In this document: in pieces, positions 1 through 10,497 of the stretch | Layout of the letters: each line of letters begins with the position of its first letter | Numbering within the stretch: position 1 is the first letter of the stretch | Assembly: GCF_000355695.1 (NCBI RefSeq) | Contig: NC_020891.1 | Coordinates: 124,001-188,000, forward strand | Origin: Clavibacter nebraskensis NCPPB 2581 | Lineage (GTDB): Bacteria > Actinomycetota > Actinomycetes > Actinomycetales > Microbacteriaceae | Direction: 5' to 3' | DNA: 64,000 nt | The notes under the pieces: generated by a model | Told to the model about the DNA's origin: nothing | The model's database searches: none | What the model saw: only the letters and a program-made list of their open reading frames with translations | Program-made: the position numbers and the translations under genes

Positions 1-459
1 TCAGGGGCGCTCGACCGGCGTCGGACGCGCGAGCCACTCGACCGGCGAGGACGCGAGCCCTGCGGCGATGGCCGTCGCGCTCTCGCGCCAGGAGGTGAGC
101 TCGGCGATGGCGAGGTGGGGCTGACCGGTGGAGAAGGAGGCGCGCGCGGCGTCGACCAGCTCGCGCGAGCAGGTCTCGCGATCGGTGGCCGAGAGGGCGA
201 GCATCCACGGGAACCGCTGGGCCATGCGAGAGGACAGGGAACCTTCGTCGTCCAGCGTGACGGTGATGAGGTCGGCCGCGAACTGGAGGAGCTGCGAATT
301 TGCATCCGCTGCGCTCTGCGACATCAGCACCAGGGTCTCCCCGTCCCGACGGGTGACCTGGACCGGGTGCTGCTCCGCCTCCGCGAACACGTCCGCCGAG
401 TGCTTGCTCAGGTCCGATGAGCGGCGGGTCGTGGTGCGGGAGCCGTGGAGGAGGGACAT
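1..459 (-). CDS. Phd/YefM-like antitoxin (prevent-host-death type)
   Basis: The 152-residue protein has, at about residues 16-52, the pattern of a Phd/YefM fold: SSDLSKHSADVFAEAE followed by PVQVTRRDGETLVLMSQ. In this family that N-terminal domain dimerises and binds the operon's own promoter, while the C-terminal part wraps a partner toxin. The C-terminal 90 residues do not resemble the usual short toxin-binding tail and are longer than in typical Phd proteins. The stop codon lies at the window edge, so any toxin gene would be downstream, outside the window. An 11-bp-spaced direct repeat sits just upstream of the start and could be its operator. The family call is good; a functional toxin-antitoxin pair is inferred. 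Confidence 0.7.
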   Translation of the reverse strand: MSLLHGSRTTTRRSSDLSKHSADVFAEAEQHPVQVTRRDGETLVLMSQSAADANSQLLQFAADLITVTLDDEGSLSSRMAQRFPWMLALSATDRETCSRELVDAARASFSTGQPHLAIAELTSWRESATAIAAGLASSPVEWLARPTPVERP

Positions 460-469
460 GGATCCACTC

Positions 470-489
470 TATTCGGAACGTATTCGGAA
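470..489. repeat. Direct repeat TATTCGGAA x2 upstream of the Phd-like gene
   Basis: TATTCGGAA occurs at 470-478 and again at 481-489, one helical turn apart, 11-30 bases upstream of the Phd-like start codon. Such repeats near antitoxin promoters are often autoregulatory sites. That role is inferred from position only. Confidence 0.4.
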
Positions 490-503
490 GTCCATGCTGC
501 AGC

Positions 504-2366
<1,863 letters not shown>

Positions 2367-2460
2367 GATCGGGCTTCCTTCTGTCGAGACGGAGGGGAGG
2401 AACGGTCGCCGACCAGCCTGCCGCGGCGGGATGGGACGGCGCCGCACGCGGGGCCGCGGG

Positions 2461-3618
2461 TCACCGGGTGGCGGTCGCGGATCCCCAGGCCGGCGTGCGG
2501 ATGCCGTCCGCGGCGCTCGTCCAGGAGCGCAGCAGGTCGGCGACGTCGGGGCTCCGCTCGTCGGCGATCGCCTGCGCGAGCGCGTCCTCGAGCAGGTCGG
2601 CGATGACGACGCGCTCGCCGCCCCGCTCGCTGCTGCGGATCGCGCCTTCCACCATCGCCAGGCTGAGCACGTTGTGCCGCACCTCCGTCGGCGGCGTGGT
2701 GCCCGTGCGGAGGGATCCGACGAACTCCTCGAGCGACGCCGCGATGCCCTCGGGGTGCGCGGGCACGTCGAACCGGGCGCCCGGGACGTCGAGGACGACG
2801 ACGTCGTCGCCGTCCCAGTGCGCCGCGCCGCGCTCGCCGTACGCGCGCCAGTCGGCGTTCCACGAGGTGGGCATGCCGGGCGTGCAACGGCTGCCGACGT
2901 AGGCGAACCGCGCGCCGGACGCGAGCTCGAAGTCGGCGGTGGCGGCGGCGTCGCCCGCGAACCAGCTCCACGGCGGATTCCACGAGCTGCAGCGCACGGC
3001 CACCGGCTCCTCGCCCGTCGCGTAGCGGAGCTGGTCGAAGTGGTGGATGGACATGTCGACGAGCAGCGGGTGCGCCATCTGCTCGCGGAAGCCGGGCTCG
3101 TGATCCTCGTGCAGGAACTGCGCGTGCACGACCGCGAGCGGGCCGACCTGCGCGACCGCCTCGCGGAACGCCGTGAGGTGCGTGAAGTAGCGGCGCGACT
3201 GGCTGACCATGAGGAGCCCGCCCGTGATGTCGGCGAGGGCGACCTGGCGGAGCGCCTCGGCGACCGTCGGCGCGAGCGGCTTCTCGCACAGCACCGGCAG
3301 GCCCGCGCGGAGCGCCTCGTAGTTGACGACGCGGTGCGCCTGCGGCACGGTCACGTTCACCACGGCGCGGGCGCCGGAGCGCGCGGCGACCTCGGCGACG
3401 GACGCGCCCACGGCGATCCCGTCGAGCCCCGCCGCGCGCACGGCGGACTCCGCGAGCGGCACGTCGAGGTCGACGACGCCCACGAGCGCGGCGTGCGGGG
3501 AGTCGGCGAGCATCCGGATCCACAGGGCGCCCATGACGCCGGCGCCCACCACGACGACGGGCAGGCGGTCGGATGCGGGTGCGTCGGCGGCCCCCGGTCG
3601 GCGATCGGACGTGGTCAT
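2461..3618 (-). CDS. Gfo/Idh/MocA family oxidoreductase
   Basis: The protein has 385 residues. An N-terminal Rossmann domain (VVVVGAGVMGALWIRMLADS, about residues 24-43) is followed by the family signature LCEKPLAPT near residue 115, whose Lys belongs to the conserved EKP motif, and by the C-terminal alpha/beta domain with HHFDQLRYATGEEPVAV. Members are NAD(P)-dependent dehydrogenases of sugars, inositols or amino sugars. The gene lies about 95 bases upstream of the GH2 gene on the same strand, so the two likely act together in the breakdown of a plant-derived glycoside or sugar acid. The substrate is unknown. ATG 3618 is preceded by a GAGGCGAG ribosome-binding site. Confidence 0.88.
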   Translation of the reverse strand: MTTSDRRPGAADAPASDRLPVVVVGAGVMGALWIRMLADSPHAALVGVVDLDVPLAESAVRAAGLDGIAVGASVAEVAARSGARAVVNVTVPQAHRVVNYEALRAGLPVLCEKPLAPTVAEALRQVALADITGGLLMVSQSRRYFTHLTAFREAVAQVGPLAVVHAQFLHEDHEPGFREQMAHPLLVDMSIHHFDQLRYATGEEPVAVRCSSWNPPWSWFAGDAAATADFELASGARFAYVGSRCTPGMPTSWNADWRAYGERGAAHWDGDDVVVLDVPGARFDVPAHPEGIAASLEEFVGSLRTGTTPPTEVRHNVLSLAMVEGAIRSSERGGERVVIADLLEDALAQAIADERSPDVADLLRSWTSAADGIRTPAWGSATATR

Positions 3619-3673
3619 GGTGCTCGCCTCCCGGGCACGACGGCGAGCCCGCTCCGACGATACCGGGCGGCGC

Positions 3674-6292
3674 TCAGTCGCGCGGGGCCGCCGCCGTCTC
3701 CGCCTGGATGGTGGACGCGGTGGGCGGGGCCGCGTGCGCGCCGTGCCCGCCGTCCGCCGGGAGGCCGGCCGGGAGATCCGCCGCCGCCGACGCGTGCGGG
3801 TGCGTGCCCTCGAGCGCCGCGCCCTCGATGTCGACGTCCGGGAGGATCCGGTCGAGCCATCGCGGCAGCCACCACGCCGAGCGGCCGAGCAGGCGCATGA
3901 GCGCGGGCATCAGCAGCATGCGCACCACGAATGCGTCGAGGAGCACGCCGAACGCGAGGCCGAAGCCGATGGACCGGATGATGGTCGACTCCGAGAAGAC
4001 GAACCCGCCGAACACCGACACCATGATGAGCGCCGCCGCCGTGACGACCGCGCGCCCCGCCCGGAAGCCCTGCACCACCGCGAGCCGGGCCTCGGCGCCG
4101 TGCACGTACGCCTCCCGCATGCCGCTCGCGAGGAACAGCTGGTAGTCCATGGCGAGGCCGAACAGGATCCCCACGAGGATCACCGGCAGGAAGCTCAGGA
4201 TCGGCCCCGGGCTCTCCAGCCCGATGAGCCCCGCGCCCCAGCCGAACTGGAACACCGCGACGATGAGGCCGTAGGTCGCGAAGAGCGACAGCACGAAGCC
4301 GCCGGTCGCGATGAGCGGCAGGAGGATCGAGCGGAACACCACGATCAGGATCAGCAGCGACAGGCCCACGACCACGAGCAGGTAGAGCGGCAGCACCGCG
4401 GCCAGCGCCTCGGAGATGTCGATGTTGGTGGCGGCCTGGCCGGCGACGCCGAGCGTGATGCCGCCGTCGAGCTCGGGCAGCGCGCGGATGTCCTGCACGA
4501 GCCGCTCGGTCGACGCGCTGTTCGGGCCCTCCTGCGGGAGCACCTGGAACGCGAGCACCGTGCCGTCGTCGGTGTTCGCGACGGGCGCCACGGCGACCAC
4601 GTCGTCGAGGTCGTGCAGCGCCTGCGCGACCTCGACCTGCGTGGCGAGCAGGGCATCGTCCGCGACGCCGGCCGGCACGTCGGCGACCACGAGCAGCGGG
4701 CCGTTGGCGCCCTCGCCGAACTCGTCGGCGACCGTGGTGAAGGCGCGCTGGCTGGTGGATCCGGCCGGCTCGCTGGATCCGTCGGGCAGGCCGAGCCGCA
4801 TCGACAGGCTCGGGATCGCGATGACGAGCAGGGCGACGACCGTGCCGAGCACCGTGAGCACGGCGCGCGCGTTCGACATGGGCTTCAGCGCCGCGGTGCC
4901 CTCCTGCGGGCGGGCCGGGTCGGCGGCCGACGCGCGGGCGCGGTCGCGCTTCCGCAGCACGCGCGTGCCGGCGAGGCCGAGCACCGCGGGCGTCAGCGTG
5001 ATCGCGACCAGCACGGCGACGAGCACGCAGACCGCGCCGACCGTGCCCATCAGCGCGAGGAACGGCACGCCCGTGACGTTGAGGGCGAGGAGCGCGACGA
5101 TCACGGTGGATCCCGCGAACACGACCGCCGTGCCCGACGTGCCGTTGGCGAGCCCGATCGACTCGCGCACGCCCGTGCCCGCGAGCATCTGCTTCCGGTG
5201 TCGGTTGACGATGAAGAGGGAGTAGTCGATGCCGACCGCGAGGCCCAGCATCACGCCCAGCACCGGGGTCACCGACGCCATGTCGACGATCCCGGAGAAC
5301 GCGAGCGACGCCGTGACGCCGACGCCCACGCCGACCACCGCGGTGACGATGGGGAGCGACGCCGCGATGAGCGTGCCGAGCATCACGATGAGCACGATGG
5401 CCGCGAACACGAGGCCGATGACCTCGCCGATGCCGAAGATCTCGGGGACGCCCTGCGCGAGGTCGGTCGCGAAGTCGACGCTCGTGCCGGCGACGTGGGA
5501 GTCCTGGAAGTGCGCGATCGCGGACTCCTTGGTCTCCTCGGAGAGCTCGAGGCGCGGATCCGTGAAGGAGACGTTGACGATCGCCGTCGAGCCGTCCGTC
5601 GACACGACGCCGATGCCGTCCGTGAGGCCGAGGAGCGTGCGGCCGAGTTCGGCCTGCTCGGCGCCCGACTCGAGCTGCGTGCGATTCGCGTCGACCGTGG
5701 CCTGCTGCTGCTGGAGGGCCTGGGTCTGCTGGTCGAGCTGGGCCTGCTGCGCGTCGAGGGCGGCGATCTGCGCGGCCGGGGCGCCCGCGGCCTCGGCCTG
5801 CTGGCGCGCGGCGGTGAGCTGCTGCTGGCCCGCGTCGAGCTGCGCCTTCCCGGCGTCGAGCTGCTGCTGCGCGGCGTCGAGCTGGCTGCGGCCCGCGGTG
5901 ATCTGCGCGTCGCCGCTGGTCAGCTGCGCGGCCTGGTCGGCGCGCTGCTGGGTCACGGCGAAGGGATCCACGACGCGCGCGACGCCCGGCAGGTCGCCTG
6001 CGCTCGTGGCGAGGGCCGAGATGCCCGCCTTCTGCTCGTCGGTGAAGGCCGAGCCGTCGGTGGTCCGGTAGACGACCGTGCCGGTGCCGCCCGCGGTGTC
6101 GGGCAGCGTCTGCGCGAGCTCGTCGGTGACGGCGCCGGACGCCGTGCCGGGGATGTCGAAGCTGTTGCCGAGGGTGCCGGCGAACGCGAGGAACGAGCCC
6201 ACGCCGATCCCGAGGATCACCACCCACGAGACGATCACGAGCCACGCGCGACGCGCGGCCATCGAACCGAGCCGGTACAGCACTGACGCCAT
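3674..6292 (-). CDS. MMPL family RND-type transporter
   Basis: The protein has 872 residues and about 12 predicted membrane helices in two similar halves, each beginning with one helix, then a large extracytoplasmic loop, then five helices. Diagnostic MMPL motifs are DYSLFIVNRHRKQ in the first half and DYQLFLASGMREAY in the second. The first external loop carries a Gln/Ala-rich heptad stretch (about residues 110-210, repeated QLDAGQQQL units) that should form a coiled coil. Actinobacterial MMPL proteins move lipids, siderophores or drugs out of the cell using the proton gradient. A divergent TetR gene with an operator between them suggests drug- or lipid-responsive control. ATG 6292 has a GAGGGAGA ribosome-binding site. 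Confidence 0.92.
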   Translation of the reverse strand: MASVLYRLGSMAARRAWLVIVSWVVILGIGVGSFLAFAGTLGNSFDIPGTASGAVTDELAQTLPDTAGGTGTVVYRTTDGSAFTDEQKAGISALATSAGDLPGVARVVDPFAVTQQRADQAAQLTSGDAQITAGRSQLDAAQQQLDAGKAQLDAGQQQLTAARQQAEAAGAPAAQIAALDAQQAQLDQQTQALQQQQATVDANRTQLESGAEQAELGRTLLGLTDGIGVVSTDGSTAIVNVSFTDPRLELSEETKESAIAHFQDSHVAGTSVDFATDLAQGVPEIFGIGEVIGLVFAAIVLIVMLGTLIAASLPIVTAVVGVGVGVTASLAFSGIVDMASVTPVLGVMLGLAVGIDYSLFIVNRHRKQMLAGTGVRESIGLANGTSGTAVVFAGSTVIVALLALNVTGVPFLALMGTVGAVCVLVAVLVAITLTPAVLGLAGTRVLRKRDRARASAADPARPQEGTAALKPMSNARAVLTVLGTVVALLVIAIPSLSMRLGLPDGSSEPAGSTSQRAFTTVADEFGEGANGPLLVVADVPAGVADDALLATQVEVAQALHDLDDVVAVAPVANTDDGTVLAFQVLPQEGPNSASTERLVQDIRALPELDGGITLGVAGQAATNIDISEALAAVLPLYLLVVVGLSLLILIVVFRSILLPLIATGGFVLSLFATYGLIVAVFQFGWGAGLIGLESPGPILSFLPVILVGILFGLAMDYQLFLASGMREAYVHGAEARLAVVQGFRAGRAVVTAAALIMVSVFGGFVFSESTIIRSIGFGLAFGVLLDAFVVRMLLMPALMRLLGRSAWWLPRWLDRILPDVDIEGAALEGTHPHASAAADLPAGLPADGGHGAHAAPPTASTIQAETAAAPRD

Positions 6293-6313
6293 GTCATCTC
6301 CCTCAGACGTTTC

Positions 6314-6334
6314 GACGATACGCTACGTCTCGTC
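6314..6334. promoter_or_regulatory. Palindromic operator between MMPL and TetR genes
   Basis: This 21-bp inverted repeat has half-sites GACGATACG and CGTCTCGTC around a CTA centre; only one pair mismatches. It lies in the 67-bp gap between the divergent MMPL exporter and TetR genes, where a TetR dimer would repress both promoters. The palindrome is visible in the sequence; its binding by the adjacent TetR is inferred. Confidence 0.7.
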
Positions 6335-6359
6335 TAGTTTCTGCCGCTACCCTGTGCTG

Positions 6360-6959
6360 GTGAACGAGCACCGAACCGGGCGGGTCCGCAGCGAGGCGGC
6401 CCGCGAGGCGATCCTCGGTGCGACCGTGCGCCTCATCCACGCCGTCGGCTACGACCACCTCACGATCGAGGGCGTCGCCAAGGAGGCGGGCGTCGGCAAG
6501 CAGACGATCTACCGGTGGTGGCCGTCGCGCGGCGCGCTCATCGCCGAGTGCATGACCGAGGGGCGCCTGATCCCGGTGGAGTTCGCCGTGCCCGACACGG
6601 GCGACCTCCTCGCCGACATCGAGCGCTGGCTCACCGACGTGCTGGCCGTGCTCGACGCGCCGGCGGGCGGCCCGCTCGTCCGCTCGCTCGTGGCGGCCGC
6701 CGCCGAGGACGAGGCCGTGGGCGACCACCTCGGCTCGAGCCTCGGCGTCGACCGCGGCCTGTCCGAGCGGCTGGCCTCGGGGATCCGCGCGGGCCAGCTG
6801 CCCGCCGACGCGCCCGTGGAGGAGCTCGGCCAGGCGATCCTCGGCGTCATCGTGCTGCGCGTGCTCGGACGGAAGGCCGACCACGCCGAGAGCGTGACGC
6901 GGCTGGTGCGGTTCGTGCTGGGATCCGGCGGGGCGACGGAGAGGACCGCCCGGCGCTGA
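6360..6959 (+). CDS. TetR/AcrR family transcriptional regulator
   Basis: The 199-residue regulator has an N-terminal helix-turn-helix at about residues 14-60: AAREAILGATVRLIHAVGYD, then TIEGVAKEAGVGKQTIYRWW, a classic TetR recognition helix with K-x-T-IYRWW. The rest is a helical ligand-binding domain (TetR_C-type). The start was taken as GTG 6360, which begins directly before the DNA-binding domain; the longer open frame would run back through the operator. It is divergent from the MMPL exporter and probably represses it and itself. Its 3' end abuts the hydroxyacid dehydrogenase gene, which is convergent. Confidence 0.88.
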   Translation: MNEHRTGRVRSEAAREAILGATVRLIHAVGYDHLTIEGVAKEAGVGKQTIYRWWPSRGALIAECMTEGRLIPVEFAVPDTGDLLADIERWLTDVLAVLDAPAGGPLVRSLVAAAAEDEAVGDHLGSSLGVDRGLSERLASGIRAGQLPADAPVEELGQAILGVIVLRVLGRKADHAESVTRLVRFVLGSGGATERTARR

Positions 6960-7919
6960 TCAGCCGAGCAGCCGGATCGGGGCCCCCGCGGCCCACGCCG
7001 CCACGCTCTCGTGCGCCTCCGCGAAGAACCGGCGGTAGGTGTCCTCCGTCACGTAGCCGAGGTGCGGCGTGAGCACCGTGCGCGGCGCGGACCGCCAGGG
7101 CGAGTCCAGCGGCAGGGGCTCGCGGTCGAAGACGTCGAGGGCGGCGCCGCGGATCCGACCCGCATGCAGGGCGGCGAGCAGCGCGGCCTCGTCGACGAGC
7201 GGTCCGCGCGCGGTGTTCACGAGGATCGCCGTGGGCTTCATCGCGGCGATGTCGCTCGCCCCGATGAGCCCGCGGGACGACGCGTCGAGCTTGGCGTGCA
7301 CGCTGAGCACGTCGGCGGTGGCGACCAGCTCGTCCTTGCCCACCGGGATCACGCCGAGGCCGCGCGCCCGCTCCGGATCCAGGTGCCGGCTCCAGGCCGC
7401 CACCTCCATGTCGAACGCGAGCGCGACCCGGGCGACGCGGGAGCCGATCGCGCCGAGCCCGACGATCCCGAGCCGCCGGCCCTGGAGGTCGCCGCCGACG
7501 GTGCCCTGCCAGAGGCCGTCGCGCACGCGGCGGTCCTCCTCGGGCACGTGCCGGAGCGCGGCGAGGATGAGCGCCCAGGTGATCTCGGCCGCGCCCGAGG
7601 TGCCGCCGGTGGCGCCGCCCGAGACGAGGATCCCGGCGCGCGCCGCCGCCGCCAGGTCGATGGCGGCGTTCGCGCGCCCGGTGGTCACGAGCAGCCGGAG
7701 CGCGGGGAGGGAGGAGAGCACGGCCTCGTCGAAGCGGGTGCGCTCGCGCATGGCCACCACCACGTCGAAGGGCTGGAGCGCGGCGATCACCTGCTCGGCG
7801 GATCCGAGGTGCTCCCGGAACGCGGTGGCGGTCGCGCCGGGGATCGATCCCCAGTCGGCGAGCCCGTCGGAGACGCCCTGGTGGTCGTCGAGGACGGCGA
7901 TGCGGATCGGTGCGGTCAT
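6960..7919 (-). CDS. D-2-hydroxyacid dehydrogenase family protein
   Basis: This 319-residue NAD-binding enzyme has the GxGxxG motif LGIVGLGAIGSRVARVALAFD in its central Rossmann domain. The catalytic elements of the family are the Arg in LVNTARGPLVDE, an acidic residue in the following segment, and the His in LTPHLGYVT near the C-terminus. Family members reduce 2-oxoacids to D-2-hydroxyacids or the reverse, and include phosphoglycerate, glyoxylate and formate dehydrogenases. The substrate here is not evident. The gene follows the dicarboxylate permease and PrpF isomerase genes on the same strand, so a role in organic-acid catabolism is likely. ATG 7919 is preceded by GGAGGGAG; the longer frame lacks a site. 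Confidence 0.88.
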   Translation of the reverse strand: MTAPIRIAVLDDHQGVSDGLADWGSIPGATATAFREHLGSAEQVIAALQPFDVVVAMRERTRFDEAVLSSLPALRLLVTTGRANAAIDLAAAARAGILVSGGATGGTSGAAEITWALILAALRHVPEEDRRVRDGLWQGTVGGDLQGRRLGIVGLGAIGSRVARVALAFDMEVAAWSRHLDPERARGLGVIPVGKDELVATADVLSVHAKLDASSRGLIGASDIAAMKPTAILVNTARGPLVDEAALLAALHAGRIRGAALDVFDREPLPLDSPWRSAPRTVLTPHLGYVTEDTYRRFFAEAHESVAAWAAGAPIRLLG

Positions 7920-7970
7920 GCTCCACTCTCCCTCCTCCCGCACGCGGGCGGGAGGGCGCGTGCGGTCGGA

Positions 7971-9254
7971 TCAGGCGAAGGCGTTCGGGATCACCACGAG
8001 CAGCACCCAGCAGATGAGTGGGGCGATGGCGACCACGGCCCCCGCGTTCAGCAGCAGCTGCCGGTAGAAGACGTTCCGGTCGATGCCCTGCGCGTTCGCG
8101 AGCACGAGCGCCCCGTTGGTGGAGAAGGGCGAGACGTCGACGACCGTGGCGGCGATGGAGAGCGCCGCGACCACGCCCACCACGGGCAGCTCGCCGAGCT
8201 GCAGCAGCGGGAGGGACAGCGGGATGATCGCCGCGAGCAGCGCGGTGGACGACGCGAAGGCCGAGGAGAGGCCGATCACGTAGCAGAGCACGAGCGCCAC
8301 GACCACGGGGGCGCCGATGAGCAGCGCCATGTCGGCGAGGTCGTCGATGGTGCCGAGCTCCTCGAGCATCGCGATGTAGGTGACCATGCCCCCCACGAGC
8401 AGCACGGTCGGCCAGCTGATCCCGGCGATCGTGCGGCTCGTGTTCTTGAGGTCGGTGAAGGAGAGGAGCACGCCCGCGGCGATGGCCACGAAGCTGATCG
8501 GCTGGTGCCCGACGAGCACGATCACGAGGATGGCGGCGATGAGCGCGAGCGTCAGCATGCGCACCCGGGTGAGCGGCACGTGGTCGGCGTCGACGGTGTC
8601 GTCCTCGATCGTCATGACGCTGCCGGTGGCCGTGTACTCGAGCGTCTTCACGCGGCTCGTGATCGCGTAGGCGGCCACCGTGAGCACCGACAGGAGCGTG
8701 TTGATCCCGAAGCTGGAGAAGAAGAGCTGCCACGGGTCGAGCGTCAGGCCGTTGCCCTCGACGATGTCGCGCACGAGCACGCCCGAGACGGAGATGGGCG
8801 AGAAGGCGCCGGCGTGCGCGCCGTTGATGGTCATGATCCCCATCACGAGCGGGCTCATGCGCGTGCGGCCCGCGAAGCTCATCGCCGCCGGGGCGATGAG
8901 CGCGACCGCGGCCGGGCTGAACGTGCCGAGCGAGGTGAGGAACGCGGCCACCAGGAAGAAGACCCACGGGATGAGGTACAGCTTCCCGCGCACGGCCCGG
9001 ATGCAGGCGCTCACCATCAGGTCGATGGTGCCGTTCTGCTTCGCCATGCCGAAGAAGTAGGTCACGCCGATGATCGTGAGCACGATCGACGACGGGAAGA
9101 CCTCGAGGATCTCCTTGTCGTCGTAGCCGAACGCGATGGCGCCGACGAGGAAGGCCCCGATGAAGCCGAGGAAGCCGATGTTGATCGGGAACACCGTCGC
9201 GATGACGAACATCACGACGAGGCCGATGAGGGGGATGATCTCGATAGACGACAC
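7971..9254 (-). CDS. SLC13/MatC-like dicarboxylate permease
   Basis: The protein has 427 residues and about 11-12 hydrophobic segments. The N-terminal half matches the dicarboxylate carrier MatC type (PLIGLVVMFVIATVFPINIG, then SSIVLTIIGVTYFFGMAKQNG), and both halves carry the re-entrant Ser/Pro-rich signatures typical of the ion-transporter superfamily (TFSPAAVALIAPAAMS; SPFSTNGALVLANAQG). Such carriers import malonate, succinate or related acids with sodium or protons. GTG 9254 is favoured because CAGGAGAAG lies just upstream. It sits between the PrpF isomerase and hydroxyacid dehydrogenase genes in one co-directional cluster, probably controlled by the divergent LysR gene. Confidence 0.87.
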   Translation of the reverse strand: MSSIEIIPLIGLVVMFVIATVFPINIGFLGFIGAFLVGAIAFGYDDKEILEVFPSSIVLTIIGVTYFFGMAKQNGTIDLMVSACIRAVRGKLYLIPWVFFLVAAFLTSLGTFSPAAVALIAPAAMSFAGRTRMSPLVMGIMTINGAHAGAFSPISVSGVLVRDIVEGNGLTLDPWQLFFSSFGINTLLSVLTVAAYAITSRVKTLEYTATGSVMTIEDDTVDADHVPLTRVRMLTLALIAAILVIVLVGHQPISFVAIAAGVLLSFTDLKNTSRTIAGISWPTVLLVGGMVTYIAMLEELGTIDDLADMALLIGAPVVVALVLCYVIGLSSAFASSTALLAAIIPLSLPLLQLGELPVVGVVAALSIAATVVDVSPFSTNGALVLANAQGIDRNVFYRQLLLNAGAVVAIAPLICWVLLVVIPNAFA

Positions 9255-9288
9255 TGTCTTCTCCTGGTGATCGCGGACGCGGGACGCG

Positions 9289-10395
9289 TCAGCGGGTGGG
9301 GGCGAGCGGGATGGGTTCGTGGTGGGTGAGGAGCTCCGAGTCCGCGAGGCGGCGGGCCGCCCGCTGGAGGAGCACCCGGGTTCCGTCGGCGTCGACCTCG
9401 ACGCCGGCGCGCAGCGGGCCGCCGAGGGTGCCGAGGCGGAGCGGCGCTGTGGCCGGATCCACGCCCACGCGCTCGAGCACGGTGCCGGGCTCGCGGGCCG
9501 CGAGGGCCAGGGCGACGGCGCTCGTGAGGCCGATGGTGGGGTGGGCGGCGTTCATCGAGAGCATGCGCACGGAGACGTCGTGGTCGGCCGCGCGCACCTC
9601 CTGGCCGAGCGTGGTCACGTGGTCGACGGCGGGGCCGACGACGCCGACCTTGGGCACGGCGTCGCCCGCGGCCTCGACGGTGGGCGCGATGCCCATCGCG
9701 ACGGCGGCGTGCGCGCGGATCCGGCGCAGCAGCGGCACGGCGGCGAGGATCTCGACCTCGGTCGCGGCGTCGGGCAGCCCGATGTCGGCGGCGGCGAGCA
9801 GCACGACGGGCGCACCCGCGTCGGCCATGGTCACCTCGTAGGCGGTGCCGTCGACGACGAGGCCATCGCGCACGGATCCGGTGGGGAAGAGCGAGCCCGT
9901 GGTGGATCCGGCCGGGTCGACGAACGCGAGGTCGACCGCGGTGCCCGATCCGCGCACGCCCGGCACGGAGACCTCGCCGGCCCGGGCGCCGGCGACCTGC
10001 GCGACGACCTCGGCGGACGTGTTGAGGTTGCGCATCCGCACGGTGGTGGGCGCGTCGCCCGGACCCGCGAGCCCGAACCGCTCGACCGACCACTGGGCGA
10101 CGGCCGTGGCGCAGTTGCCGCAGTTGCTGCCCCACTCCACGACGTGCGCGCCGATGGCGACCTGCGCGAAGAGGTAGTCGACGTCGATGCCGGGCTCGTC
10201 GCTCCGGCCGACGATCACGGCCTTGGAGGTGACCGAGGTGCCGCCGCCGACGCCGTCGAGCTGGCGCGGGTCGTCGGCGCCGAACAGCTCGATGAGGAGC
10301 TCGGCGAGCTCGTCCCGGTCGGCCGGGACGGCGTCGCGGTCGAAGAGCCAGCACTTGCTGGTCCCTCCGCGCATGAGGGTGGCGGGGATGCTCAC
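9289..10395 (-). CDS. PrpF-like isomerase (methylaconitate or oxalomesaconate type)
   Basis: The 368-residue protein starts with the PrpF signature PATLMRGGTSKCWLF and contains GVGGGTSVTSKAVIV and WGSNCGNCATAV, the segment around the first active-site Cys region of this two-domain diaminopimelate-epimerase fold. Known members isomerise trans-aconitate-like acids: PrpF acts on 2-methylaconitate, GalD on 4-oxalomesaconate. With a dicarboxylate permease and a hydroxyacid dehydrogenase downstream, the cluster most likely handles an unsaturated tricarboxylic or oxo-dicarboxylic acid, perhaps an aromatic breakdown product. No prpBCD or gallate genes are in the window to decide. GTG start with AGGAG upstream. 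Confidence 0.88.
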   Translation of the reverse strand: MSIPATLMRGGTSKCWLFDRDAVPADRDELAELLIELFGADDPRQLDGVGGGTSVTSKAVIVGRSDEPGIDVDYLFAQVAIGAHVVEWGSNCGNCATAVAQWSVERFGLAGPGDAPTTVRMRNLNTSAEVVAQVAGARAGEVSVPGVRGSGTAVDLAFVDPAGSTTGSLFPTGSVRDGLVVDGTAYEVTMADAGAPVVLLAAADIGLPDAATEVEILAAVPLLRRIRAHAAVAMGIAPTVEAAGDAVPKVGVVGPAVDHVTTLGQEVRAADHDVSVRMLSMNAAHPTIGLTSAVALALAAREPGTVLERVGVDPATAPLRLGTLGGPLRAGVEVDADGTRVLLQRAARRLADSELLTHHEPIPLAPTR

Positions 10396-10497
10396 GAGGT
10401 CTCCTGGTCGTCGTCGATGTCCTCACGCTACGAATCGCTCGGCTTGAGCAAAATCTCGATCTCCTACGCCCCCGTTCAACTCAGCTAAAGTCAGCCC

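Noticed and set aside
3323-6286. A 987-codon frame on the plus strand opposite the MMPL gene
   Set aside because: It has only low-complexity charged sequence (Arg/Asp/Glu/His) and exactly mirrors the transporter gene.
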